Positions 24,812-33,077 of a stretch of 61,546 nt of DNA are shown piece after piece. The notes under the pieces were generated by a model. That model saw only the letters and a list, made by a program, of their open reading frames with translations. It did not search any database and was not told where the DNA came from. The first letter of the stretch is position 1. Each line of letters starts with the position of its first letter. The position numbers were made by a program, and so were the translations under genes. Source of the DNA: an uncultured Eubacteriales bacterium (GTDB lineage Bacteria; Bacillota; Clostridia; Oscillospirales; CAG-272); contig CABUHS010000015.1 of assembly GCA_902491535.1 (NCBI GenBank), positions 1 to 61,546 of the forward strand, read 5' to 3'.

Positions 24812-26017
24812 ATGGACCACGTCACACCGATGAATGACGGGATGTTTTTTGAGAATCGGTTCAAACGCGCACTGCGTTCGCCTACCTACTCGGTATGCTA
24901 CGTAAAGCGCAGATACACCTTCCGTCCTACCGCTCTTTTTTCGCCTTCCGAGAAAGACGACTCCGAGATATGCCGTAAATCCGGTATCGAAGCCGACAGC
25001 ATCAGAACAAAAAACAAGCGTATCGCAGACACATGCGTAACGTCAGACGAAATTACTGTAAACGACGTTTCTGAAACAAATGCGACAAAAAAAGAACGTA
25101 TAGGCATAAAAAACATCGCAATCGCAGGTGTATATTTCATTTTCGCAGTATGTCTGCTTTTCTTCTGCGTAACAAGAATTGAAGCAGATTCGGGAATAGC
25201 AATATCTCATTCCTCACTGCCGGAAAAATATGAATTTGAAAATCAAAACAGTTTTCTTACATTCTGCAACGACACTACGTATGTAAATCTTAAATGCAGC
25301 ATGCTCGGAATTGACAGACTGGTAGCCAGTCCTGTAATGACGGCACGGGATTTTATCAAAAGTCTTGACTACGGTTTTGACGACGATGATATTCTTAGCT
25401 GCCCCGACGAGACGGTGATCACTCCCGGAATGGATTTAAACGTAGACGTCACGACCGTTGAAACGGTCGAACAATCCGCCGTAGTTCCGTTTGAGACCGA
25501 AACAAGATACGTATCTACCATTCCCGAGGGAGAGGTAAGTATTATCCAGGAGGGTTCCTGCGGTGACAGCATCCAATCCGTTCAGAACAAATATGTTAAC
25601 GGAGAGCTTGTCGAGTCTGTCGTGGTCGATGAGACGATCACAACACAGCCGACTCCGCAGATTATCGAAGAAGGAAGCGGCGGTACAATTAAAATAGGCG
25701 GACGCGAGTATCATTACTCGTATTACAGAGACGTTATAGCCACTGCATACGGCGGTCCGGATTTTGAAGGTAATCACACAAGCACCGGAAAAGTCGTGAG
25801 CGAGGGTATGATAGCGGTAGATCCGCAAGTAGTCGCGCTCGGAAGCCGCGTATATGTTTCCGGCTACAACGGCTACAACATGTATGACGGTTTTTATTCC
25901 GCCGAAGATACCGGTGGAGCCATAATAGGCGATAAAATCGACGTTTATACCGGAAGCGATGTAAACGATGCGATACAGTTCGGTAGACGCTATATGCGCA
26001 TCTACGTATTCGATTGA
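24812..26017 (+). CDS. Membrane-anchored 3D (double-psi barrel) domain cell-wall protein
   Basis: A 401-residue protein with a long cytoplasmic N-terminus (about 1-105), one transmembrane helix (IAIAGVYFIFAVCLLFFCVT, about 108-127) and an external part. The C-terminal 95 residues match the 3D domain of YabE/YuiC/Rpf-like wall enzymes: VIATAYGG, TSTGKVVSEGMIAVDP, and ending AEDTGGAIIGDKIDVY, which carries the two conserved aspartates. It probably cleaves or remodels peptidoglycan. The start follows GGAGGGACCTG closely. The cytoplasmic extension is unusual for the family. Confidence 0.85.
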   Translation: MDHVTPMNDGMFFENRFKRALRSPTYSVCYVKRRYTFRPTALFSPSEKDDSEICRKSGIEADSIRTKNKRIADTCVTSDEITVNDVSETNATKKERIGIKNIAIAGVYFIFAVCLLFFCVTRIEADSGIAISHSSLPEKYEFENQNSFLTFCNDTTYVNLKCSMLGIDRLVASPVMTARDFIKSLDYGFDDDDILSCPDETVITPGMDLNVDVTTVETVEQSAVVPFETETRYVSTIPEGEVSIIQEGSCGDSIQSVQNKYVNGELVESVVVDETITTQPTPQIIEEGSGGTIKIGGREYHYSYYRDVIATAYGGPDFEGNHTSTGKVVSEGMIAVDPQVVALGSRVYVSGYNGYNMYDGFYSAEDTGGAIIGDKIDVYTGSDVNDAIQFGRRYMRIYVFD

Positions 26018-26085
26018 CAGAAAACCGACCGGACATTCGCCGATACAATATAAGCATAACTATTTAAGAAAGGCATTGCCTAACC

Positions 26086-26346
26086 ATTAAACACGAATAC
26101 AGAACACACGGAACGTGTTCATCAATGATCACTTTCAATCTCGAAGGCGACCGCGTCAGTGGCATATCGTTCACAGGCGGCTGCAACGGCAACCTCAAAG
26201 CTATCTCAAAGATACTTGAAGGTCAGTCTGTCGAATTTATTGAAAAAACACTTTCGGGAAACACCTGCGGTTTTAAGCAGACCTCCTGCGCCGATCAGCT
26301 TGCAAAAGCCGTACGCGCCGCATATGATGAAGAGAATGCAAACTAA
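26086..26346 (+). CDS. TIGR03905-type TSCPD domain protein with apparent ATT start
   Basis: A small protein of the TSCPD family of unknown function. The conserved blocks GGCNGNLKAISK and CGFKQTSCADQLAKA are clear. The first ATG, at 26125, would remove the conserved KHEYRTHGTCSS segment, which is present in frame immediately upstream. No ATG, GTG or TTG begins that segment; the only codon at the position where relatives have methionine is ATT at 26086, 12 bases after AAGAAAGG, and the frame is closed by a TAA at 26065. I therefore annotate an ATT start, giving 86 residues. Confidence 0.75.
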   Translation: MKHEYRTHGTCSSMITFNLEGDRVSGISFTGGCNGNLKAISKILEGQSVEFIEKTLSGNTCGFKQTSCADQLAKAVRAAYDEENAN

Positions 26347-26409
26347 GCCAACATGTTTCCGCACATATGCACTCCTCGCGAGTCAATAAATATCTGAGTT
26401 TACAGTAAA

Positions 26410-26452
26410 CAATGCTCAGCGTCTTATTTTTCGGCGCTGAGCATTGACTTTT
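26410..26452 (+). terminator. Terminator after the TSCPD gene
   Basis: Arms CAATGCTCAGCG (26410-26421) and CGCTGAGCATTG (26435-26446) are perfectly complementary and followed by a T-rich run. Confidence 0.85.
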
Positions 26453-26560
26453 CTTTATATTTGTGTTAAAATACTTCAAAATTGCAAACACTGCAATAAC
26501 TGTGAATATAAATCAGATATTCTTCCGCAAGCTGCGGATAACAGAAAGGAAATACAGTAT

Positions 26561-27301
26561 ATGAAATCCGATGTAATTTTCCCCCGCGAGGGCGCAGAGT
26601 GGACTAACATATGGTTTGATGAAGGTCTTTATTTTGACAGAACAAGAGTCGCACTGATAGGAGACTCTATAACTCATCATTACCGCCCTGTAGTTCAGCG
26701 AATTGTGAAAGAGGAAATGAATCTTCCGATCTCGGTAGATATGATGACCGGTTCACGCTGTGCAGGTGACCCTGCGCTCTATGCAGAGCTTGAATGCTTT
26801 TTCGGTTCCGCAAACGGTTATAAATACGATGTTATTCACTTCAATAACGGTCTCCACGGCGCATGCAATAACTCTATGATCGATTATGACGTATTCTGCG
26901 AAGGATTCGTAAAATGTGTCGAGCTTCTTCATAAGCTCCAGCCTCAAGCAAAGATAATCCTCTCCACTCTTACAGATATGAACTACGGCGAGGAGTACAT
27001 CTCACGCGAAGGTCTCAAGGCAAAGAATGATCTTGTTGACGAGAGAGATGCTTTCATAAGAAAATATGCAAAAGAAAACGGTTACGTACTTGACGATCTT
27101 CGCTCGCTTGTATGCGGAAAACCTGATCTCTACCCCCAGATCGACGGAATTCACTACGGCGAAGCGGGCGTAAGAGCAATGGCTGAACAGGTAACAAAGA
27201 TCGTTCTCGACGCTATAGACAACAAAGATATTACAGCCGGCACTTCTGCAGATGCAGCAGCAACAGCAGGCGCAATGAAAAAGGTCGCAAAGACATTCTG
27301 A
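26561..27301 (+). CDS. SGNH/GDSL-type esterase, cytoplasmic
   Basis: A 246-residue SGNH-fold hydrolase. The ATG at 26561 follows CAGAAAGGAAA; the longer frame would run through the terminator. Block I is VALIGDSITHHY with nucleophile serine; block III is HFNNGLHG; the Asp/His pair is in IDGIHYGEAG. There is no signal peptide, unlike the dockerin-bearing paralogue at 9533. The final 25 residues are Ala/Thr-rich and low complexity. It probably deacetylates an oligosaccharide or other small ester; the substrate is unknown. Confidence 0.85.
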   Translation: MKSDVIFPREGAEWTNIWFDEGLYFDRTRVALIGDSITHHYRPVVQRIVKEEMNLPISVDMMTGSRCAGDPALYAELECFFGSANGYKYDVIHFNNGLHGACNNSMIDYDVFCEGFVKCVELLHKLQPQAKIILSTLTDMNYGEEYISREGLKAKNDLVDERDAFIRKYAKENGYVLDDLRSLVCGKPDLYPQIDGIHYGEAGVRAMAEQVTKIVLDAIDNKDITAGTSADAAATAGAMKKVAKTF

Positions 27302-27342
27302 TATACAAATTGCATTCTGAATTTCAAATATACTATATCGAT

Positions 27343-27390
27343 TAACACATAAGGCTCTTCTGTCACAGAAGAGCCTTTATGTGTTAAAAG
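27343..27390. terminator. Strong terminator after the SGNH hydrolase gene
   Basis: Arms 27343-27362 and 27366-27386 pair almost perfectly (TAACACATAAGGCTCTTCTG) with a single bulge around a 3-base loop. From here to 27619 the sequence is AT-rich with no recognised element. Confidence 0.85.
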
Positions 27391-27619
27391 CAGAAACAAA
27401 TATCACTCAGGTAAAATTTATACCGTCAAAGCGTATTCCGTCCTGACGGCTACCGCGGATCATGCCAACATGCTAAACAATAATGCAAGTTTTGATCTTA
27501 TGCGCAGCCGTGACAATTACAGATCTTTATATCTGATATAATCAAAGACAGACATTAAACAAAATTTCTTTTCCGTTCGCCATAAAATTCAAAAAAGTCT
27601 TTTCTTTTTCAAAAATCCG

Positions 27620-27628
27620 TGGTATAAT
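27620..27628 (+). promoter_or_regulatory. Extended -10 promoter of the phosphoribosyltransferase gene
   Basis: TGGTATAAT matches the extended -10 consensus exactly; the -35 region is only T-rich. Transcription would start about 35 bases before the ATG at 27670. Confidence 0.6.
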
Positions 27629-27669
27629 TATATTAAAATATAAGCTTGTACCGAAAGGAATGATTTTAA

Positions 27670-28233
27670 ATGAAGGAATATTATGAAATAGATATTGCCG
27701 GAGTAAAACGCAAGCTTCCTCTTTGTGAGCTTACAGACGATCTGTATATCGGAGCATTTGTTATTTTCGGAGATGTAGAGCTTACCGTAACGTCTGCAGA
27801 AGCACTGCTCAAAAAGGCTCCCGACTTCGACATAATGGTAACGGCAGAATCAAAGGGTATTCCGCTCGTACATGAAATGGCACGCCAAAGCGGGAAAAAC
27901 ACATATGTACTTGCCAGAAAAGCCCCGAAACTTTATATGAAAAATGTAATAAAGGTCGAAGTAAAATCGATAACTACAGAACGCATACAGACGCTTTACA
28001 TCGATCGCACAGACATTGAGCGTATGAAAGACAAACGGGTTTTGATAGTAGATGACGTTATATCGACAGGAGAATCTCTCCACGCTCTCGAAGATCTTGT
28101 TTCTCAGGCAGGAGGAAAAGTCGTCGGAAAGATGGCTATACTCGCCGAAGGAGCAGCCAAAAACAGAAGCGACATAATTTACCTCCGGGAACTTCCGATC
28201 TTCGATAAAAACGGAGATCCGATAACAGAATAA
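27670..28233 (+). CDS. Purine/adenine phosphoribosyltransferase-like protein
   Basis: A 187-residue type I phosphoribosyltransferase. The PRPP-binding motif is VLIVDDVISTGES near residues 124-136, and the early segment MVTAESKGIPLVHEMARQ corresponds to the adenine PRTase family core. It would salvage a purine base with PRPP in the cytoplasm. The 15-residue N-terminal stretch and moderate similarity to Apt leave xanthine PRTase or a PRTase-fold regulator as alternatives. Start set by GAAAGGAATG. It ends before a palindromic hairpin. Confidence 0.82.
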   Translation: MKEYYEIDIAGVKRKLPLCELTDDLYIGAFVIFGDVELTVTSAEALLKKAPDFDIMVTAESKGIPLVHEMARQSGKNTYVLARKAPKLYMKNVIKVEVKSITTERIQTLYIDRTDIERMKDKRVLIVDDVISTGESLHALEDLVSQAGGKVVGKMAILAEGAAKNRSDIIYLRELPIFDKNGDPITE

Positions 28234-28250
28234 ATTTTAAGTAAAAATCA

Positions 28251-28276
28251 CAGTAGCTGCCGTACGGCAGCTACTG
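28251..28276. terminator. Palindromic terminator-like hairpin
   Basis: A perfect 26-base dyad, CAGTAGCTGCCG and its complement around TA. The downstream T-run is weak (TTTGAA), so termination may be partial. Confidence 0.6.
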
Positions 28277-28366
28277 TTTGAATATATCGGGTTCAATATC
28301 GAAATAAATCGCTCTTTTTATTAAATAACAAACACTTTAATAAAAAACGAATCACAGGTAAAAATA

Positions 28367-28408
28367 AAAAGTCCCAAAAGCTTTTGTATCAAAGGTTTCG
28401 GAACTTTT
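28367..28408 (-). terminator. Terminator of the tRNA-Val transcript
   Basis: On the minus strand AAAAGTTCCGAAA pairs with TTTTGGGACTTTT allowing G-T pairs, followed by further T-rich sequence. It begins only a few bases past the CCA end of the tRNA. Confidence 0.75.
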
Positions 28409-28411
28409 CTC

Positions 28412-28488
<77 letters not shown>

Positions 28489-28514
28489 ACATTTAAATCT
28501 GTGCTTGCAAAAAA

Positions 28515-28662
28515 ATTATACCACAATTTCATTGTGCCACAGGCACAATGAGCGGCAAAGCCGCAGAGCGATAGCTCAAATTGATGATTCAATGTTCTCT
28601 CAGATGTCCGAAGATTTGCACAGCAAAGCTTCGGTATATATCGTGAGGTTATTATACCACAA
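28515..28662 (-). repeat. Hairpin-rich insertion flanked by a promoter-containing direct repeat
   Basis: The 12-base sequence ATTATACCACAA occurs at 28515-28526 and again at 28651-28662. On the minus strand it reads TTGTGGTATAAT, an extended -10 box pointing at tRNA-Val. The outer copy also has TTGCGC 17 bases upstream. The 124 bases between contain consecutive hairpins: CATTGTGCC/GGCACAATG, GCGGC/GCCGC and GAGC/GCTC. It looks like a small insertion with target duplication, giving the tRNA tandem promoters. Confidence 0.6.
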
Positions 28663-28829
28663 AACCGCGACTTGCGCAATACGGAAATATGTACAAATTA
28701 TTCTCTTATGCCTAAGTCATATTATGTGCAAATAAAACTTATTTTCTTTTTGTGGAATAAATTTAAATATTGCGGTTAAAAACACATATAATTAAATAGC
28801 TCACACTCAGTCAGAAAGGATATCATTAA

Positions 28830-29147
28830 ATGATCGAAATCAAAATACAGATAGACGATATCGACTACGGTGCTACAGCAGAAGCACTAATGCCGTTGCT
28901 TTCAGAACATCTTAAAGAAAACGGCGGAGCGCTCTCTTCCCTTGCGGGACTTTTTTCATCCCCCGGATCTTTCGGAGCAGCTTCCGCAAAAGCAATAATT
29001 TCAAAGATGCCTAAAAGCACTAAGGATGACCTTATAGTGCGCGCACTGGAAGCAAACAAGGATAAGCTTTCATCGCAGCTTGAACAGCTCGGAAGAAAAA
29101 ACGGAATGATCTTCAAAATAACCGATTCAAGTGTTGAAAAGAAATAA
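28830..29147 (+). CDS. Conserved-looking hypothetical protein (105 aa)
   Basis: I do not recognise a family. The start follows CAGAAAGGAT. The first 10 residues (MIEIKIQIDD) form a beta strand, the middle is Gly/Ser/Ala-rich with two helices (about 16-30 and 47-60), and the rest is helical and basic before a short strand GMIFKITDS. There is no signal or membrane segment. The product is probably a small cytoplasmic protein. It stands alone and is followed by a terminator. Confidence 0.6.
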   Translation: MIEIKIQIDDIDYGATAEALMPLLSEHLKENGGALSSLAGLFSSPGSFGAASAKAIISKMPKSTKDDLIVRALEANKDKLSSQLEQLGRKNGMIFKITDSSVEKK

Positions 29148-29207
29148 GCTTCCTGTATAAATTCCGACTGTTTAAAACAAAATCTCAGAAGCATCAAAAC
29201 ACATTAA

Positions 29208-29258
29208 AAACAGTCATACAAGACAGACTTATTATCTGTCCGGTATGACTGCTTTTAT
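29208..29258 (+). terminator. Terminator after the 105-residue protein gene
   Basis: Outer arms CAGTCATAC (29211-29219) and GTATGACTG (29243-29251) enclose an inner GACAGA/TCTGTC pair, followed by CTTTT. A-rich sequence on the left may also make it work for the minus-strand gene at 29322. Confidence 0.8.
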
Positions 29259-29321
29259 CACTATTCAAATAACCAACCGCAATCACATACAGCAGTTTAT
29301 TATTCGTTTCTTGTTCGCTTC

Positions 29322-29948
29322 TTATTTTTCAGTGCAAAGCTCTTCAATAATCGGAGATATTGTGTCAACATAATGCCTTGCAAGCAATTCTGCTCCTGCG
29401 GGCGAGGGATGAACACCATCATCAGACCAATATGCAGGATCTTTATGAATAGAAGCCTCTGCAAATATTCCGTCACACGGAATATAAGCATCTGCATATT
29501 CTCTTGCGAGCCGGCGAACCACCTGTGTTTTCATGCTTACATCGGCACGTATCCCAGGAAGTCCCGGCGCATCTATAAGAAACGGTTCAAGCATAATTAT
29601 TTTAGCATGCGTTTTATTCTTTATATCATCAAGAATACTGCGATAACAATATTCAAAGTATTCATCCGGCATTTTCGCTTCCTTATCCTCGTAAAACCAA
29701 CAGTCGTTTACACCGATAAGTATTGAAATAATATCCGGATCAATATCGACCGCATCGCTCTGCCAACGTGCAAGAAGATGTTCGCAGCGGTTCCCGCTTA
29801 TACCGCGGTTAACAAATTCAAAGTCTATATCTTTATACTTTTCGGTCAGCATTCCGACAACATAGTGCGGATATCCGTTCCCGAATCCGTCCTCAGTCAT
29901 AAGGCGGTTTGCATCGGTTATACTGTCTCCCTGAAAAAGAATTTTCAT
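29322..29948 (-). CDS. SGNH/GDSL-type esterase
   Basis: A 208-residue cytoplasmic SGNH hydrolase. The ATG at 29948 is preferred: the GAAAGG ribosome binding site lies 12 bases upstream, while it would touch the alternative GTG at 29960. Block I ILFQGDSITDANR carries the nucleophile serine, ISILIGVNDCW is block III, and DGVHPSPAGAELLA holds the Asp/His pair. This compact form resembles rhamnogalacturonan acetylesterase-like and lysophospholipase-like family members; the substrate is unknown. It is the third SGNH protein in the window. Confidence 0.88.
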   Translation of the reverse strand: MKILFQGDSITDANRLMTEDGFGNGYPHYVVGMLTEKYKDIDFEFVNRGISGNRCEHLLARWQSDAVDIDPDIISILIGVNDCWFYEDKEAKMPDEYFEYCYRSILDDIKNKTHAKIIMLEPFLIDAPGLPGIRADVSMKTQVVRRLAREYADAYIPCDGIFAEASIHKDPAYWSDDGVHPSPAGAELLARHYVDTISPIIEELCTEK

Positions 29949-30158
29949 TATCAGATACACCTTTCAGTATTTTCATATATTATGCAAGATCATCTGCACA
30001 ATACATATATTTTTTATTATTATAATAAAAAGTGCAAAGTTTGTCAATAATTTAAGTTTATAATATTTGTGTATTTTTTCAGAAAAGCACCCGGCCGCCA
30101 CTATACGGTCTGAATATATTTCCGATAACCGAAACATTAAAAAGGAACGGTATAGCAC

Positions 30159-31124
30159 TTGAGAACATTCACAATAAACAAAAACGACAGCGGTCAGAGG
30201 CTCGACAAATATCTTTCAAAAAGTATCCCTCTTTTACCTAAATCTCTTATGTACAAATCCATACGTACAAAAAAGATCAAAGTAAACAGAAAGCGCACCG
30301 AACCGGCTGTAATGCTGTGCGAGGGGGACACGGTTGAATTATTTCTTCCGGAAGATCTGTTCGGAACAAATCCGGACCGTATATTCACCTCTGTCACACC
30401 ATCACTTTCCGTAATATACGAGGATGATGAGATCCTACTGTGCGATAAACGTCCGGGAATGGCCGTTCACGGGGGCGATTGCAGTACGGAAGGCGGAAGT
30501 ACGATCGATGACCGTGACACACTGATAACACATATCAAAGCATATCTGTACCGCAAAGGAGAATATGATCCCGATTCAGAACGAAGCTTTTCACCCGCGC
30601 TTTGCAACCGAATAGACAGAAACACCGGAGGGATCGTCATAGCTGCAAAAACTGCCGAAGCGCTTCGGAGAATAAACGAAGAAATACGTGCCGGAAAAGT
30701 GACAAAAAAATATCTCTGTGCAGTACACGGAAATATGCAGCCGAAATCAGGCCGCTTGACCGGATGGATGGAGAAAGACAGCTCACGAGGAATCGTAAAA
30801 GTCCACTCAGGAGAAAGAAAAACTCCGCAGGGACGCACTATGATAACCGATTACCGCACACTTGCACAGCAGAACGGTCTCTCCCTTTTAGAAGTAACTC
30901 TTATAACAGGAAGAACACATCAGATCCGCGCACAGATGCAAGCTGCAGGACACCCTCTACTCGGAGAAGGAAAATACGGAATAAACCGCGATGACAAAAA
31001 GCTCGGATACAAACATCAGGCACTTTACGCATACAGCCTCACACTTGAGGGCAAGACATACTCGGTAGATCTTGATCCTCGGAAAATCAGATTTTTAAAG
31101 GAATTTGATAAATGTACATTCTGA
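30159..31124 (+). CDS. RluA family 23S rRNA pseudouridine synthase
   Basis: Isomerises uridine in large-subunit rRNA. The 321-residue protein has an N-terminal S4 RNA-binding domain (about 12-60) and the catalytic domain with Asp153 in NRIDRNTGG. The closing TGRTHQIRAQM motif is also typical of RluC/RluD. Translation appears to start at TTG (30159), with AAAGGAAC about 11 bases upstream; no in-frame ATG gives a full S4 domain. It overlaps the lnt start by 13 bases, so the two are co-translated. Confidence 0.9.
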   Translation: MRTFTINKNDSGQRLDKYLSKSIPLLPKSLMYKSIRTKKIKVNRKRTEPAVMLCEGDTVELFLPEDLFGTNPDRIFTSVTPSLSVIYEDDEILLCDKRPGMAVHGGDCSTEGGSTIDDRDTLITHIKAYLYRKGEYDPDSERSFSPALCNRIDRNTGGIVIAAKTAEALRRINEEIRAGKVTKKYLCAVHGNMQPKSGRLTGWMEKDSSRGIVKVHSGERKTPQGRTMITDYRTLAQQNGLSLLEVTLITGRTHQIRAQMQAAGHPLLGEGKYGINRDDKKLGYKHQALYAYSLTLEGKTYSVDLDPRKIRFLKEFDKCTF

Positions 31125-32815
31125 TATCATTTCTTTCAGGAATAATAACAGCGCTTCCCCTGCTGTTCCCTGACCTGTATATTCTGTCGTGGTTTTCAGT
31201 CACACCGCTTTTATGGCTGATAATCAAAAAAAAGCCGCTTTATCGCTATGCACTGTTTTGGGGAATCGGATATTACGGCATATCCTACCACTGGTTTACC
31301 GAACTTTATCCGATGGATTTTGCAGGATTTTCAAAGCCCGGAGCAATTGTCACAATCGCTCTGTGCTGGATAGGACTAACTCTGCTGCAAGCTGCATGGA
31401 TCGCGCTTCTTGCTCCGCTGACAAAGCTTTGTTCGCGTCTGCGCACAAGATTCGGAGAATGGACAGTTCCCGTATTTGTTGCAGCGGCCTTTACCGCACT
31501 TGAACTTTGTCAGACAAAGACATGGCTCGGAGTTCCATTTTTCAGACTTGCCCTGACACAAAGCGGAAGTCTCCAGACCGTTCAAAGCGCATCAGTTTTC
31601 GGGTCCCTATTTATTTCGTTCCTTATAATACTTGTAAACGGTCTTATTGTTTTAGGATTCACCGAAAACGGAAAATCAAAGGAAGAAGCATCCTCGAAAA
31701 AGAAGGATAAACATTCCGGACGCTACCGCAAACTCGTTCCCGGAGAAAAACTCACGCAAAAAAAGGTAAGATCCGGATTCTACCGTAAAAACATATATGT
31801 AGTCACAGCGGTAATACTCGTGGTGATAAATTACTGTTTCGGAATACTTCATATCGCTCTCGATGAAAAAGAAGGAAAGACGGTCAGAGTAGCTTTGATA
31901 CAGGGAAACATATCTGCATCCGAAAAATGGAACACAATGTCATCTGCAGATATGCTGGATCTGTATATAGGGCTTACCGAGGAAGCAATCGAAGTTTGTG
32001 AGCCGCAAATCGTAGTATGGCCTGAATCGGTTATAAACGTAGATCTCGATTATTACGAGTCCTACAAAGAAAAAATCAAAGCGATTGCAGCAGATACAGG
32101 AACGATCATAGTTGTAGGCGCTTTTGAAACGGAGAATGAATACGACAGCGACGGAAACCGCTCCTCTAAAACCTATAACTCACTTTACACGTTCATGCAC
32201 GACGGTACGGAAGCAGAAAATACATACCGTAAACGAAAGCTTGTCCCTTTCGGTGAATTTATTCCCATGAGCGGTCTTTTGTCTCATGTACTGCCTCTGC
32301 TTACAGACATGAACCTTGCGGGAAACGACATAACCCCAGGTGACAGTACACAAATAACTCTGACCCTCGTAGGACGTCTCGGCGGACTTATCTGTTTTGA
32401 TTCCATATATGAAGAACTTGCAAGGGATTCAGTTCTTGACGGCGCACAGCTGCTCATCCTGTCTACAAACGATTCATGGTACGGCGAATCTGCTGCAACA
32501 AGACAGCACCTTGCTCACGCCTCTCTGCGCGCGATTGAAACAGGCAGATACATAGTGCGTGCCGCAAGCACCGGAATTTCCGCAGTTATAACCCCTACAG
32601 GCATCGTTACAGAAAGTATCGGAACAAACGAAGAGGGATACATATACGGAGACGTTTTAATGAAAAGCGATCTCACTGTATTTGATGCAATCGGCGATTC
32701 ATTTGCATACATCTGTCTTACCGTTACGATACTTCCTGCCATAATATATGTTATATCACGTATTCGTAACAAAAATATATTGTCAAAAAATAAGAGCAAA
32801 GAAAAGCAGGTGTGA
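31112..32815 (+). CDS. lnt: Apolipoprotein N-acyltransferase
   Basis: Adds a third acyl chain to the N-terminal cysteine of lipoproteins at the outer face of the membrane. The 567-residue protein has about six N-terminal helices, a nitrilase-like domain and a C-terminal helix. The triad is visible: Glu305 in VWPESVI, a lysine in RKRKLVPFGEF (373-376 region) and Cys428 in GLICFDSIYEE. An insertion rich in Lys, Ser and Arg (about residues 189-228) precedes helix six and is larger than usual. Lnt is uneven in Firmicutes, so its presence is notable; lipoprotein substrates such as the CapA-like protein are encoded nearby. Confidence 0.88.
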   Translation: MYILISFLSGIITALPLLFPDLYILSWFSVTPLLWLIIKKKPLYRYALFWGIGYYGISYHWFTELYPMDFAGFSKPGAIVTIALCWIGLTLLQAAWIALLAPLTKLCSRLRTRFGEWTVPVFVAAAFTALELCQTKTWLGVPFFRLALTQSGSLQTVQSASVFGSLFISFLIILVNGLIVLGFTENGKSKEEASSKKKDKHSGRYRKLVPGEKLTQKKVRSGFYRKNIYVVTAVILVVINYCFGILHIALDEKEGKTVRVALIQGNISASEKWNTMSSADMLDLYIGLTEEAIEVCEPQIVVWPESVINVDLDYYESYKEKIKAIAADTGTIIVVGAFETENEYDSDGNRSSKTYNSLYTFMHDGTEAENTYRKRKLVPFGEFIPMSGLLSHVLPLLTDMNLAGNDITPGDSTQITLTLVGRLGGLICFDSIYEELARDSVLDGAQLLILSTNDSWYGESAATRQHLAHASLRAIETGRYIVRAASTGISAVITPTGIVTESIGTNEEGYIYGDVLMKSDLTVFDAIGDSFAYICLTVTILPAIIYVISRIRNKNILSKNKSKEKQV

Positions 32816-32885
32816 TCTTTCCCGACCTGTAAAAGCTCTTATCTTTCAGGTCAGAACAAAAGTTTTTTATAAAGAATAAGCTCCT

Positions 32886-32928
32886 GTTAAAACAGCTCTT
32901 CCTCCGCGGCAGGGCTGTTTTAACACAA
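32886..32928 (+). terminator. Terminator after lnt
   Basis: Arms GTTAAAACAGC (32886-32896) and GCTGTTTTAAC (32914-32924) are perfectly complementary. A second small hairpin (GACCTG/CAGGTC, about 32831-32859) lies upstream. Confidence 0.75.
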
Positions 32929-32969
32929 TACCGATGACTCAATGGGGGTACTTTATTTTACAAATACGC

Positions 32970-32998
32970 TTGATTTATACATTATTTCATGGTAAAAT
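32970..32998 (+). promoter_or_regulatory. Promoter of the cinA operon
   Basis: TTGATT (32970-32975), a 17-base spacer and TAAAAT (32993-32998) preceded by TGG form a good sigma-A promoter with an extended -10. The leader to 33078 is about 75 bases. Confidence 0.7.
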
Positions 32999-33077
32999 TA
33001 ATAAAACGTAAAGAGAAAACTTTCATCTTATTAAAACTTAAATCACGCTTAACTTAAAATGCCAAAGAGGAATATAT

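Noticed and set aside
24640..24837. 65-codon plus-strand frame before the 3D-domain gene
   Set aside because: It has no ribosome binding site, crosses the promoter region and overlaps the real start at 24812.
28527..28650. CRISPR-like array suspected from the consecutive palindromes near tRNA-Val
   Set aside because: The palindromes differ from one another and there are no equal spacers or cas genes.
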